Source: Neurospora intermedia
Taxonomy: Eukaryota; Ascomycota; Sordariomycetes; Sordariales; Sordariaceae
Assembly (NCBI GenBank): GCA_037102815.1
Contig: BTPP01000001.1
Span: 2,009,001 to 2,073,000, forward strand
DNA length: 64,000 nt
Reading direction: 5' to 3'
The notes beneath the pieces were generated by a model. That model saw only the letters and a list, made by a program, of their open reading frames with translations. It made no database searches and was not told where the DNA came from. Below, piece after piece: positions 36,478-48,705 of this stretch. Each line of letters opens with the position of its first letter. The first letter of the stretch is position 1. The position numbers were made by a program, and so were the translations under genes.

Positions 36478-39340
36478 ATAAGGCCGAAAAGAGAATAGTA
36501 GAGAGAAATATAAAGATATAATACGTAATTTAATACTTAAATCCTATAAGGGGGAAGCTATAGGAAGCCTATTCAAATACCTCCTCAATTCCCTTAGACT
36601 TTAAATAAAGACGGAAAATTATATCGCAAAAATAGAAGTATTTCCCTCGATTTTCAATTTACGAGAATAGTTACTAAATGTAGCTATTCCGGGCGTTTTA
36701 CTATTTAGTCCGATCTCCCTACGCTTGAATAGTCTATTATAACCTATTATTTAAATTTATTTATAATAGGCTATCCCCCCTATAAACGCCCTAAAACCTC
36801 AGACGGAGATAGTAAATTATATTGAGAAGACGCTTATAATTCCCGTCGATTTTATTATTGGAGTCCGGAAGCTCGGACGATAATAATAAGCCTGGCGGGG
36901 CCGGGGCGCTAACCTACTAATACTAAAGGCCCCAGCGTTACAACATCTATCCCAACCCGCCTCTACTCTCTTACTCCCTCTATAAGTTTTATAACTTCTA
37001 ATAAAGGCTTTTCTATCTTAAACAACTTTCTACGCCTTAGACCTCCTTCTATCTAATTTAGAATCTATTCTAACCTACCTTCACTCTCTTCGTTAATTAG
37101 CGCAACTATTAATAACCTTACTAATACTAGCCCAATTTAACCCCCCTTAGAAGGAAGCCCTAGTATTATAGTATTTATCCTAGCTTACCTCTACTCTCTT
37201 ACTCTTCCTATAGGTTTTATAACTTCCAGTAGAGGCTTCTCCATTCTAAGTAACTTTCTACGCTTTAAACCTCTACCTTCACTCTCTTCGTTAATTAATG
37301 CAATTATTAATAACTTTACTAATATTAACCTAATTTAACCCTCCTCAAAAGGAAGCCCTAGTATTATAGTATCCGTTCTAGCCCGCCTCTACTTTAAAGC
37401 TCAAATTCGAATTTAAGTTCTTCGAATTCGAACTCAAATTCGTCCTCCAATAGACCGTATTATAAGCGTAACAGTCCGGCTATAAGTGCCGTAGGAAGTT
37501 CTATTACTAATACTATTAATTTTAATAATTCGAAATCTATGCCCGACTCTAATATAAAAACCAATTTACTATCTACTACCGGAAGGAGGGCCGCTAATAT
37601 AATAATCGAACTCTTATCGGATTTAGAATCTAATTTAGAGGACGATAGCCTCTTTATTAATTAGCGCAACTACTAACAATAATACTAACTAGGATACTAA
37701 TACTAGCCTAATTTAATTCCTTACCCTTTAGAAGGTAACCCTAATATTATAATATTCGTTACAATATCCGTCCTAGCCTACTTATATTCTCTTACCCCTA
37801 TAGGTTCTATAATATTTAGTAGAAGCTTCCGTTCTAAATAATTTCCCGCGCTTTAAAACTCCTTCTATCTAATTTAAAGTCTAATTCAAACAACGATAGC
37901 CTTTTCATTAATTAATATAATTATTAATAACGATACCAACCTTACTAATACTAACCCAGTCCAACCCCCTACCCCTTAGAAGGAATTAGCGTTATAGTAT
38001 CTATTCTAGCCCGTCTCCGTTCCCTTACGCCTATATATTCTATAACCTCCAATTTCCTAAATAAAGGTTTAAGGCCGAGAAAAGAATAACGGAGAGAAAT
38101 ATAAAGATATTATAATACGTAACCCAATACTTAAATCCTATAGGGGGGAAGTTATAGGAAGCCTACTCAAATACCTCCTTAATTCCCTTAAACTTTAGAT
38201 GAAGATAGAAAATTATATTGTAAAGATAGAAATATTTCCCTTAATTTTCAATTTATAAGAATAACTATTAAATATAATTATTTTAAGCGTTTTACTATTT
38301 AATTCGATCTCCCTACGTTTAAATAACTTATTATAATTTACTATCTAAATTTATTTATAATAAACTATTCCCCCTATAAACGCCCTAAAACCTTAGACAG
38401 AGATAGTAAATTATATTAAAAAGATACTTACAACTCCTATCGATTTTATTACCGGAGTCCGGAAGTTCGGACGATAATAATAAGCCCGGCGGGGCCGGGG
38501 CGCCTACCTACTAATACTAGAGGCCCTAATATTATAATATCTATTCCAACCCGCCTCTACTCTTTTACTCTCCTTATAAGTTTTATAATTTCTAATAGAG
38601 GCTTCTCTATCCTAAATAACTTTCTACGCCTTAGACCTCCTTCTATCTAATTCAAAATCTATTCTAATTTACCTTTACTCTTTTTATTAGTTAGCGCAAC
38701 TATTAATAACCTTACTAACACTAGCCCAATCTAACCCCCCTTAGAAGGAAGCCCTAGTATTATAATATCCGTCCTAGCCTACTTATATCCTCTTACCTCT
38801 ATAGGTTCTATAATATTTAGTAGAGGCTTCTATCCTAAGTAACTTCCTACGCTTCGAAATTCCTTCTATCTAATTCAAAGTCTAACTTAAATAATAATAG
38901 CCTTTTCGTTAATTAATATAGCTATTAATAATAATATTAACCTTACTAATACTAACTTAATCCAACCTTCTACCCCTTAGAAGGAACTAATATTATAGTA
39001 TCTATTCTAGCCCGCTTATATTCTCTTACTTCTATAAATTCTATAACGTCTAATAGAAACTTCCGTCCTAAATAACTTCCTACGCCTCAAAACTCCTTCC
39101 ATTTAATTCAAAATCTAATTCAAACGATAATAGCCTTTTCGTTAATTAATATAATTATTAATAATAACACCAACCTTACTAATACTAGCCCAATCCAACC
39201 CCCTACCCTTTAAAAGGAATTAGCGTTACAATATCCGTTCCAACCTATCTCTATTCCCTTATACCTATATATTCTATAACCTCCAATCTCCTAAATAGAA
39301 GTTTCTCTATCCTAACCAACTTTCTACGCCTCGAAACTCT
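36478..39340. repeat. About 1.6-kb tandem duplication made of roughly 230-bp sub-repeats
   Basis: 36478-38070 is followed by a diverged copy at 38071-39340, offset about 1591 bp. Each starts with an AAATCCTATAGGGGG-type motif and a 340-bp unique part, then a GC-rich island (GTCCGGAAG-TCGGACGATAATAATAAG followed by GGCGGGGCCGGGGCGC at about 36850-36910 and 38455-38510). After that come several sub-repeats marked by CCTCTACTCTCTTACTC, CTTTCTACGCC and TAGAAGGAAGCCCTAGTATTATAGTAT. The sub-repeats are not obviously translated. The GC-rich island survives in otherwise eroded DNA because it has few CpA/TpG sites. Confidence 0.8.
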
Positions 39341-39529
39341 ATCTTTAGGATTTATTTCTAGGAGTAAATCGATACCTAGAAGACTCTAAAGCTTCGTTTA
39401 ATTACTTAATATCTAATTAGCGTCGTTAGTAGCGAGATATTTACCTCCTAATAACATACCTACTCTAAAATCTACTAATACTATAGCTTTATTGAGAAGG
39501 GGGTTTATATTTTTATTTATATTAGGGTC

Positions 39530-39683
39530 TACGTAAATCCAACGGAGGGATAGTTAATTAACCCCTATTAAATTTATATATATTAAATTAATATAGATAG
39601 AATTCCGATATAGAATATAAATATACTATTTATATAAATCCGACGGGGGGAGAGTTAATTAACTCCCCCTATTAGATTTAAAT
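39530..39683. repeat. Two adjacent palindromes of the AAATCC family
   Basis: 39532-39580 and 39638-39682 each read AAATCC(G/A)ACGG..., a central AGTTAATTAACT-like palindrome, then CCCCCTATTA(G/A)ATTTA. They are two of the fullest copies of the dispersed hairpin family and show its likely structure: 15-bp arms around a short core. Confidence 0.8.
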
Positions 39684-40299
39684 GTATTGAACTAATACGT
39701 TCTACTAACTATAAATATATTAATACTCCTATACTAAACCTTATATAAATTTTACTATACTATATAATTTTAGAATTAGTTCTATAGAAACGCAAAAATT
39801 ATACGGGATTAATAGGTAAATAGAGTGCCCTAAACTAATTCGGCTTTAATTTATACAAATATTTAATATTTTATTGGAAATATACTATACTATTTCGTTA
39901 TTAAATTCAACCCTATCGCTAAAGTATACTCGTTCGCCCTTGTTACTACTAATAACTATCTCTCTCGTATCCCTCTCTATTTATTTAATACCCCTTTTAG
40001 GGTCCCGGATTGTAATTTACTTATTTACCTGTAATAGTTGGACCTCCTTTATATTAAATATATCGAACTTTAATTCTAATAATATAGTAAGATTAAGCTA
40101 TAGGATATTAGGGGTATTAAATCCCGAGTGATCGGGTAGTTAAAAAGTCGTATATCCCCGACGTACTTACCTATTCCAATAGATTATATAAATATAATTA
40201 ATAACGTCTTTATTAGTAAATAGCTTTATATATTTACTTATTTAATACGTTCGTATATCGTTTTTAATAATTTTATAAATAGCTATAGTATAAGGGCTA

Positions 40300-41640
40300 A
40301 TAGTAGAAAGGCGGACGAATAGAATCTTTATATTGTAAGTCGAATTCTTATTCTACTTAATATCGAGGGTAAAGGAAGCGTTAATATATTTGAGAGCTAT
40401 ATTAATCGCTTTCTATTAACTGCCGGCTGTAGAATATTGTACTATATTAGAATGTAGGATAGTATTAGCGAATAGTTCGTCTGTAACTTCGGGGTGAAAT
40501 AACTATACTAAATAGAGTATTTTAGGTTTATAGTTACTTAATTTACTGTTGTAAAATAGGATAGGAAGAAGACTTATTATTTATCGGAGGATGCTATAAT
40601 TTTCTAAGGAGATAATTTTATCGAATATAAGAAAAATATAAATAACCTAGAAGTAATAATAGATACTATAATAACCTATATTTATTATACCCGAAGATAT
40701 TTTATACCTAAATTAAATAAATAGGGAAAAAACTTTATTATAAATAGAAAGAAGTTCCCGATTAATAAATTTTTTTCTAGTATTTAGTATAGCTTGGCGT
40801 ACGGATATTTCAGTGAGGTCGGATTCTAAAATAAGGCTATAATCGACGAGTCTAGCAATAAGAAAGGCTAGAATCTTGGAGGTAAATATATCTTCCAATA
40901 GAGACCGACCGTTATAGAATATAGTATTGTACTATTTTACCCTCTTACCTCTTTTAAGGCCCTAGATATCCTATATTACGAGAGGTTAGAAAACCCGAAA
41001 TACTATATTAATATAATTTATAAGGATATAAAAGAACGTAGGTATAATAAGAATTTACTATTTGCAATTATATACGTAGCCTACCTCAAATTAGTCGAGA
41101 ATAATATAGCGAATAAAGGATATTATTTTTTGGTCGCTATAGACGAAGATAAGTTGGTCCCCGAAATTGTCTATACTAAATCTAAAGATATTAAGGAAGA
41201 ACTTATTATAAAGTTAATAAATATTAGAGATTTTACCCTTATCCTTTATAATAGTAGGGGTTTGTAGGATATAGTTTTTAGCGGTTTTTAGTCGCTTGAT
41301 AACCGGGAAGCGAAGAATAGACTATTGTAATTTCCGTCCAACTATAGAGGCTAATCGATTTTTAGTAAGATAGTAGGCTGTACTATCGAGGGATAGTAGC
41401 GTTATATTCAAGTATATAAAAAGCTATTCTAATTAGAATTTAATATAGGGGTGCTATTAGGATAGTTTAAACGGTCCGTTAATATTGGGACTACTAATAA
41501 GGAGATAAATAGTAAGGTTCTATATTATATCCTTCCGGCCAATTCTAAAACCTTGTATACGGTTAATAAAATTGAAATTGTTATAAATAATAATTATATT
41601 TAGGTTATAGTTAATTAGTTTAAAATTTACTTATAATTGT
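40300..41640 (+). pseudogene. Unidentified coding region, less damaged than its neighbours
   Basis: A long plus-strand reading frame can be followed for roughly 440 codons with fewer interruptions than the other fossils in the block. It has no transmembrane segment or motif I can name. It ends near a palindrome of the AAATCC family (41672-41721) that sits next to GTAAAT and may be intronic. Possible roles (capture by the element or a second element gene) cannot be told apart here. Confidence 0.4.
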
Positions 41641-41671
41641 ATAAATATATAAAATAGTAATAAGAGTGTAA

Positions 41672-41721
41672 ATGTTTAAATCTTATAGGGGGACTCCCCG
41701 GAATCCCCCTATAGGATTTAG
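41672..41721. repeat. Palindrome of the AAATCC family
   Basis: Arms AAATCTTATAGGGGG and CCCCCTATAGGATTTA enclose ACTCCCCGGAAT. The arms are near-perfect complements, so the RNA or single-stranded DNA would fold into a strong hairpin. Confidence 0.85.
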
Positions 41722-41729
41722 GTATTGTA

Positions 41730-42940
41730 TTACGTACTGTAGAGATATTAATAAGGCGGTTAATAGTTTGTAAAGTGATTTTATAAGAAGAAATTATATT
41801 GAACCGGGCTAGAGTATTATATACGTATAATTATATAGAATTATTTTTAAAATAAATACTAAGTAGTTTTAAGATAAATATACTATTTTAAAGTATGTAT
41901 AAATTTATAATAATAGACGCCATTATAATTATACAATTACGGATCTCTCTTTTTTTCCGAATACTATCCTTCGACTTGTACGAGTCTTAATGGGTGCACT
42001 ATTATATATATAGCGTAGTAAATAATTCTATTAATCTTAGTACAATTTCGGATATAGTATTGTAGGTAGAACGGAGGCGAGAACGGATCTACGAAATATT
42101 AAATATATCCTTAATAGTAGTAGGGTAGGCCGTATTACTAATTCTAATAAACTCGTCGGTAGGAAAGGTATAGAATGCTGGTTTACTTAAGAGAGATTTA
42201 AGTTCTATGCGGAGGGTTTTATTAAAATATATTTAAAATATATATTTAATTGGGGGTTAGATTAGGTATTCGTCCGATTTAAATTAGGTCTCCTCCCCTT
42301 CTAATTGGTATTTAGTCTTATCCTTTTCGAAGTATATATAAACGCCGGCATCCGTAAGGACTTTACGCACTTTAGAGTATCAAAGTACAGTAATAAACGT
42401 TTTTAAACGTTTACTATACTATTAGGAAGTATTTATCCCCCGGTAAATATATAAATAAATAAGGTAATATAATAGACTCGTCCAATAGTTAACCCTAATA
42501 CATTAATAAATACTATTAAGTAGACGCTAAATATCTTTAATTTCCGTATTAGTATTAATATTTACTATAAATATATCTATAGTAAATATATTTCTAAAAT
42601 AGACTTCGTCCGTAGGTTGGTTAGAGAGTTCTAATAAATACTAAGAAGGAGCCTTATTAGACAATTTATTATATAATTCCTCCAAATAGTAGGAACTTTA
42701 TAATTAGGACGAAGGTAGAGGAAATGAAAGAGCAAATATTAGTTAGGCTATTAAATATAATTAGTAGGATATAAATATATAATTAAAATTAGGAAGGGTA
42801 GGAAAAGATAGTACTAATAAGTATATTAGTACTAGGTATAATTTGGCGCGTGTATTGTTCGTTTTAGAACTATAATATTTAGGGAAATTTGGGGGTTTGT
42901 GTACAATGAACTATTTCGTCTATGTTAGGCTTAGACCGGA
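41730..42940. other. Eroded AT-rich DNA, nothing recognised
   Basis: RIP-like composition with dense stops in all frames. I see no domain, repeat or end sequence in this stretch. Confidence 0.4.
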
Positions 42941-42944
42941 GTAT

Positions 42945-43104
42945 AGCCGCATTATTTTAGACCTACAGGGCCAAATAGTATAATATCCGGATTAGTAGGT
43001 GGGTGAGGGTGGTGGGCCGGATATTACAACTATTTGGCCCTGTGGGTCCGAAGAGACGCATAGGCCATCGGAGGTGGCTGAGCGACTGAGACTACCGTAC
43101 GGAT
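42945..43104. repeat. Back-to-back copies of the element's sub-terminal repeat
   Basis: Arms at about 42945-42990 and 43017-43058 are inverted copies of each other (GACC(C/T)ACAGGGCCAAATAG and TAATATCCGG with its complement), around a 26-bp spacer. The right part extends to 43102 through GAGACTACCGTACGG and matches the left sub-terminal repeat (21565-21680) in inverted orientation. It looks like a small deleted derivative of the large element, or like the junction of two nested elements. The right arm and the GC-rich DNA to 43215 are much less eroded than the surroundings. Confidence 0.7.
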
Positions 43105-45690
43105 GTAATACTAATGTTACTAGTGACTTCTATGTTCCGTGCGCAATGCGCTTAGGTAGGAACCGTAGCGGTACGTAAGCGCTTAAGCCGCGGTCGCCGG
43201 AGCCGTATATCGGCCGGTATTTTAATAATAATATTGGTATTAATATATAAGTAGTAAATTTAGTACGGAATATTTAAGACTTTGCTAGTATAATTTGGGT
43301 AATACGATGAGTCTTACCTTTAAATATCGAACTTTTAAATTAAAAATTAGTAAACTTTATATTAAGCTTTACGAAATTTAATATTCAAATTTGGTTTTAT
43401 ATAATAAGAACGTTATTTAACGATTAGAATAACTATAAAAAATTTTCATTTATAAAATAGTTACTACTAAATACTATTTTTTTTTTTTATTCTTTAAGTA
43501 CTGCTTTCGTTATATTCGTAAAAGTATTAGTATTATTCTAATATAAACTAAATAATAATATCAAAATAAAAAAAAGATAAAAAACCCTCTAATAAATACT
43601 ATTTAATACCTAAGAAGAATTAAACCGCTCTAGTTCCGTAGTTAAGAATAAATCCTATTTCTTATTAATGCCTTTATTATTACCCTCCTTATTACTACCC
43701 TCTTCTTAAATACTATTATTTTCCTTATTATTATCTTTAGGAAGGGTAGTACTATAAATACTATAGTTGCTAATATTAAACTATTTTATAATAAATTAAT
43801 AAAGGTTCTTTAGCGAATTTGAAAAATTTAGAAATTTATAAGGTTGTAATTAATATTATTAAAGATATCCTTAGTACTTATAGTTTACTAAACGAAAATA
43901 AGTAAATAAGTGCTAAGAAAGTTAGTAATTTTCTCTAAAGCTTCAACCTAGCGAATATATAAAGTAAACTCCTTCTCTTCCTAAATTTCGGTCTTAGTCT
44001 CCTTCTTAGTTATAAATTAGTTTTAGAGAGAATTAGTAGAAGTATAGTTACTAAAGGGGTACGGGGACGGACCGAAGGGGCTTATACTTATATAGGGAGG
44101 AATAGTAGTAATTTCTTTCTTAATAATTGTAATAATTCTTATAATATTATTATACTCCTCTATAAAAGTAGTGGAGCGCTTGCCTTTTTTATTAGTATTC
44201 TTATCCTATTAAGTAAGGATTCTATTAAGGATGCTATTAGGAATTTGAAAAAAAAAAAAAAAAAAAAAAAATTAGTAAATTATTAGAAGTTGGGTTGAAG
44301 TTTCTTTAAGGTTTCTTATTAGGATATAATATTTATAGTAGCTATTTCTAGAATACTTAAAGTATAGAACTCCTTTACTAATTTAATTATAGTATTTTTA
44401 TTTGGGGTTTTTTTTAACCCTAGTAATATAAGGAGTATATAGAATCCTATACTCTATATTAAGCTTCTTAATAGGGGTAATAGGAGCAGTAATTTTTTAA
44501 TTAATATTAGAATATAAAGATATAGGTAAGGAATTATAGAGGAATAGTTCTTATATTTTTTTTGGTAGGGGTAGGGGAATTAGTAGTAGTAGTATTAGCT
44601 TTATACTTATTATTATTATTAGCGCTAGTCTTAGTAGCGGGGGTAGCGGGGGCAATTTAGGTATTAATAGGCGTAAAGCCCTAGTTGGAAGTGGAACCGC
44701 TACTAGTATAAGTGTTGGGAGCTATAGTTGGAACGGTCGGTTATTATTATTATTATTATTATATATTAAATAATTGTAAATATATTAATTTAAATTTGTG
44801 TTCAGAATTAGATTGCGTATAGAAAAAAAAAAAAAAAATACGTACGAGAGAAAGAACAATATAGCGCAAGAGAGTAAACTTATTAAATACATTAATATTA
44901 TTAATAAAAATTATATATATAGTTAAAAGGGGGAGGGATATGTACGAAAGTAGTAATATTATATAATAGAGGAAAAGGGAGAGGAAGAGAGGGTAGTACG
45001 ACGAAAGAAAGTAAAATAGAGGGGTAATTGCCTATTTGGTAATTCGTTTACTAATAATCTAACTTTAAGCTCAAATAATTTATTGTATTACTTATATATT
45101 TATTTACTTTATTATATTAAATATTATCCTATATAGGAATTTAGGAATATTTTATATTGGAATATTTTATTTTATTATTTATACGAGAAGTTTAGCAGAG
45201 GGGTAGTTTGGTACTACTACCGAGTATAATAATAATAAAAATTAAGAAAAATATATATTTCTATTTATAATATCGTATATATTTGGATATATAATTTATA
45301 AATTAATATATTAGTATAAAATATACTTATTAATAGTTATGTAACTTTTTTTTTTATTTTGCTATATATTTACATTTAAAAATACTTTATAAAGGTTAAA
45401 GTATTATTAGTTTATAATACTATATATATAGTACTACTCCACTATAGGGTTATAATTATATAATACCTATAGCTTTCTAACTTTTAGTAGATAGTATATA
45501 AAATATATTTTTACAATATATTAAAGGGGGTAGCTTTAAAAAAATAGCTAAAACTTTAATATTTTAATTCGAATAAAATATTAAATAATATACTATAAAA
45601 CCTTATATAATATACTAATTTAAATCCTCCCCTAAAGCTTTTAGCTACTATTATTACAAATCTTCTAAATTAATAATAAAGATAACGTCG
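43105..45690. other. Eroded DNA with a possible low-complexity fossil gene on the minus strand
   Basis: 43105-43215 is GC-rich with no assigned role. From about 44780 down to 43440 on the minus strand there are Asn/Thr/Ser/Pro-rich stretches, such as TTTTNSPTPTKK near 44570-44620, that look like a disordered protein region, but no domain. A 24-base poly-A run is at about 44249-44272. The remainder is AT-rich without recognised content. Confidence 0.3.
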
Positions 45691-45699
45691 ATGCTTTCC

Positions 45700-47800
45700 T
45701 TTACCTTATTAATAAAAATTTGAGACTAGTAATCTGTTTCCTCTATAGAACTTCCGCGAATTATTATTGAATCTCTAATTCGGTAAATATTTATATTTAA
45801 CCGTTCGCCAATCTTTCGAGTCTATAGCTTTTATTTTGATAATATACTAATAATACTATTAAATATACCCTTAAATAGTATTTTAATCTCTTTATAAACC
45901 TTAAAGCTATTTTTTGCCTAAAGATTAACTAATTAAATAAAATATATTAGAAGTAATAAATTGAATATAAGATAATAATATTAGATATAAATGTATAGGA
46001 ACTACTACGTTGCGAATTATCTATATTTATAGAGAAGTATATTAATAAGAAAATTACTTACTCTTACTTAATTATTATTAATATTTCTTAATAATAAATA
46101 ATTTAGTTTAAAGTAATTATAATTTTAAGGTTTATTATTAAGAGGTTTAGGAAGAGTAACTTTATTAGTATTATAACTATAATATATTAATATAATATCC
46201 TAAATAGTATTAAATAGGTAGAGGACTTATAATTAATTATTTCTCTTGTATATTATTTCCTAATTAGGTACTTTTATATATCCTTCTTAAATTTCTTTAA
46301 GGGTATATATTTTTTTTCTTACTTTATAAAGCTTTCTAAAGATTATAGTCTATATACGAATAGGTAATTATTTAAAACCAAAGTCTAGAAATATATATAC
46401 GAGAGGTCTACGCTAGTATTTACTACGAATCTTCCGTTTATTAATTAGACGGTAATAATCTTTTAATTTATTTATAATAGTAATAAGACTACCTTTTAAA
46501 TTATAAAACCTTATTATTTCCTATTTCGTAGCGTTTTTAGTTTTAAGGTGACTATACTAAGATTTAATTATATTTGTAGTATTAATTTAAAGAAGTAAAG
46601 GAATACTATATTTAAATTAGTAAGTTTAGTATTTGGTTTTTGGCTTCTAATTCTTCTTAATATAAATTGTTTGTTTACGAGTGCTTCGAATAATAATTAT
46701 ATTAATAGATACGAGATATTTCTCTTCGGTTAATTGGCGGTATAGTATTATACTTATAGCTTTTAAATATTCTTCGTTGTTTTGGATATTTTTGTATAAT
46801 AAATTCTAGGAATACTTTTTATATAATAAATATTGAACGGTAGTAATTCCCCCTTTATTAGTAAAAGTATTGCGGATAATTAACTATTTAACTACTAAAT
46901 CGTCCGTTATTATATATTTTAGAGCCCAACTATTTAAATTACTATACTAATTAATTAAAATTCTCAAATATACTTTAATAATATTAGTATATTAATAAGT
47001 AGTATAGAAGAATATAATAGGAAGCTAAGAACCGCAATCGTCTCGTACTATAATTGTAAATAAATAGAAGTTATAATAGTTTATTTTATAAGTTATATTT
47101 ATAATAGTAATTTTCCCTCGCTCTTGTAAAGTATTTAAATTAAACTACTTTATAAAGACTAACCTAATTGATCCTTCTTTTTTCTTTTTCTTTTTCGAAT
47201 TAACGTTATCTCCTTTTATTATAACTAATTAGCCTTTCTATTTCAATTTCTTATCGTTTACTTATACTAATAATTCGTTAAAGTAGTTTAGATACTCCTA
47301 TAATTTATTTATTGGGCTATCCTTCTTCGAAAATTAATAGTATTTTTTAATTTTTATACTTAGCCGTTATTTTAAATTAGTAATCTTTTATATATTAAAC
47401 TATCGACTACTATAGTTTTCTAGGCGCGGTCTCTCAACGGGAGTATTCTCCCGCCCGAATACTATATACTCTACTATAGTAGGAGAATAACTAGCTTCCA
47501 ATAAGAAAATAATATATTTTTAAATAGCTATTAGTATTGTAATTTAATTATACGTTAGTATATTATAGATATAGTCGTTAATAATAGTAATTTAATAAAT
47601 CCCTTCTAGAATTTCTTTTAACTATAGATTTATAAAATAATTATTAAGTATACGAATAGCTTTCAACGTAAGACCGGTTCTACTACTATTATTTAACTTA
47701 CTTTAGTATAAGTAATAGCGGTAGTAATTTTACTTAATACCCGGTTTTAACCTTTTTAGTTTATCCTTCTTAATCTAAAAGTATAAAACCTACTACTAAT
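45700..47800 (-). pseudogene. Decayed MULE (Mutator-like) transposase
   Basis: The minus strand, read downward from about 47200, shows the order typical of fungal MULE transposases: TYK-N-YN with a PL-like position, then RDDCGS followed by LPI-FFYTT (about 47030-47100), an ITDD motif near 46905, and a block ending SHLKT (near 46550) that matches the conserved ESxHxxLK region. The catalytic DDE residues cannot be assigned with certainty. Stops are frequent and mostly RIP-type. MULE transposases cut at long inverted repeats and leave 9-bp duplications, in keeping with the ends found at 21497 and 48763. The 5' limit near 47800 and 3' limit near 45700 are estimates. Confidence 0.6.
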
Positions 47801-48004
47801 TATACTTCTATTTATCTTTATTTACTTAAAATTTATTTATTTAAAAGTAATGCTTATAGATAGTAATTATTTACTTTAATATATAGAAACTGCCGTTGAA
47901 CATCCCCGGAACAATTCGGACTAGTCTAATAGGCTCCCGGTTTCGCATCCTATAACGGCTACCTTATAATTTGGGTATAGGGTTAATACTTTTATTAGAA
48001 AGTA

Positions 48005-48110
48005 GGGAGGAAGGGGGTGGCGGTAAAGAAGGGGGTATTAACAAAGAAGGGGGTAGAAGTAAAGAAGGGGGTATTAGTAAAGAAGAGGGTAGAAGCAAGG
48101 AAGACTTCTA
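48005..48110 (+). repeat. Short tandem repeat (AAAGAAGGGGGTA-N units)
   Basis: Four to five imperfect units of about 24 bp (GGGGGTATTAACAAAGAA, GGGGGTAGAAGTAAAGAA and so on). In one frame the repeat encodes GG-(I/R)-(N/S)-KE units within a 103-codon open frame (47971-48282). That frame has no other sign of being a gene. Confidence 0.7.
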
Positions 48111-48705
48111 CAATTCTATTCGTTTTAGTTTTTTTAATTATTATTATCGCCTTCTAAAAGGTCCGTTAATAAATTTCACTTCGCTAATAATAGGAAGCGA
48201 ACCCGGTATAGGTACTAATAGCGAACTAATTAGTTTAAAGGTAGAGCGGTTTAGCCCCCGCTATTATTGGATTTTAATTTAAAATACTAGTATTAAAGGA
48301 GGCTAATATATATCGTAGGCGGTATTTATAATAAAGGTATTTATATTATTAAAGAGTAATTTAACGAACTTTTATTCGTCTAGCGGAATAGTAGATATAC
48401 TTATTATATATAAATATTAATTTAAAGTAAAAATAAATTAATAATTATAAATAATTTATTCATTTTTATAGTTGTAATTAGGGTAGGTTTATATAATAAT
48501 TTTAATTTAGGTTGCGGGATATTGTATAAACGATACGCGAGCGAGAAACGGGATGAACGTAATACAGATACGATAGTATAGACTATACGGAAATTGGAGA
48601 GGATCCGCGGCTAAAATAGTATAAAAGTACTGAAATTGTTAGTGCGCGCTTGCACGAGACTTCTGGCGCTTGAAAAAAGGTATTTTCGTAGCTAATACTC
48701 TGTTA

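Noticed and set aside
34640-39340. CRISPR-like array
   Set aside because: Units are 140-230 bp tandem repeats without uniform spacers, in a eukaryotic genome. They are satellite-like.
47971-48282. 103-codon open frame with GGxxKE repeats
   Set aside because: It is explained by a short tandem DNA repeat in AT-rich surroundings; nothing else suggests a gene.
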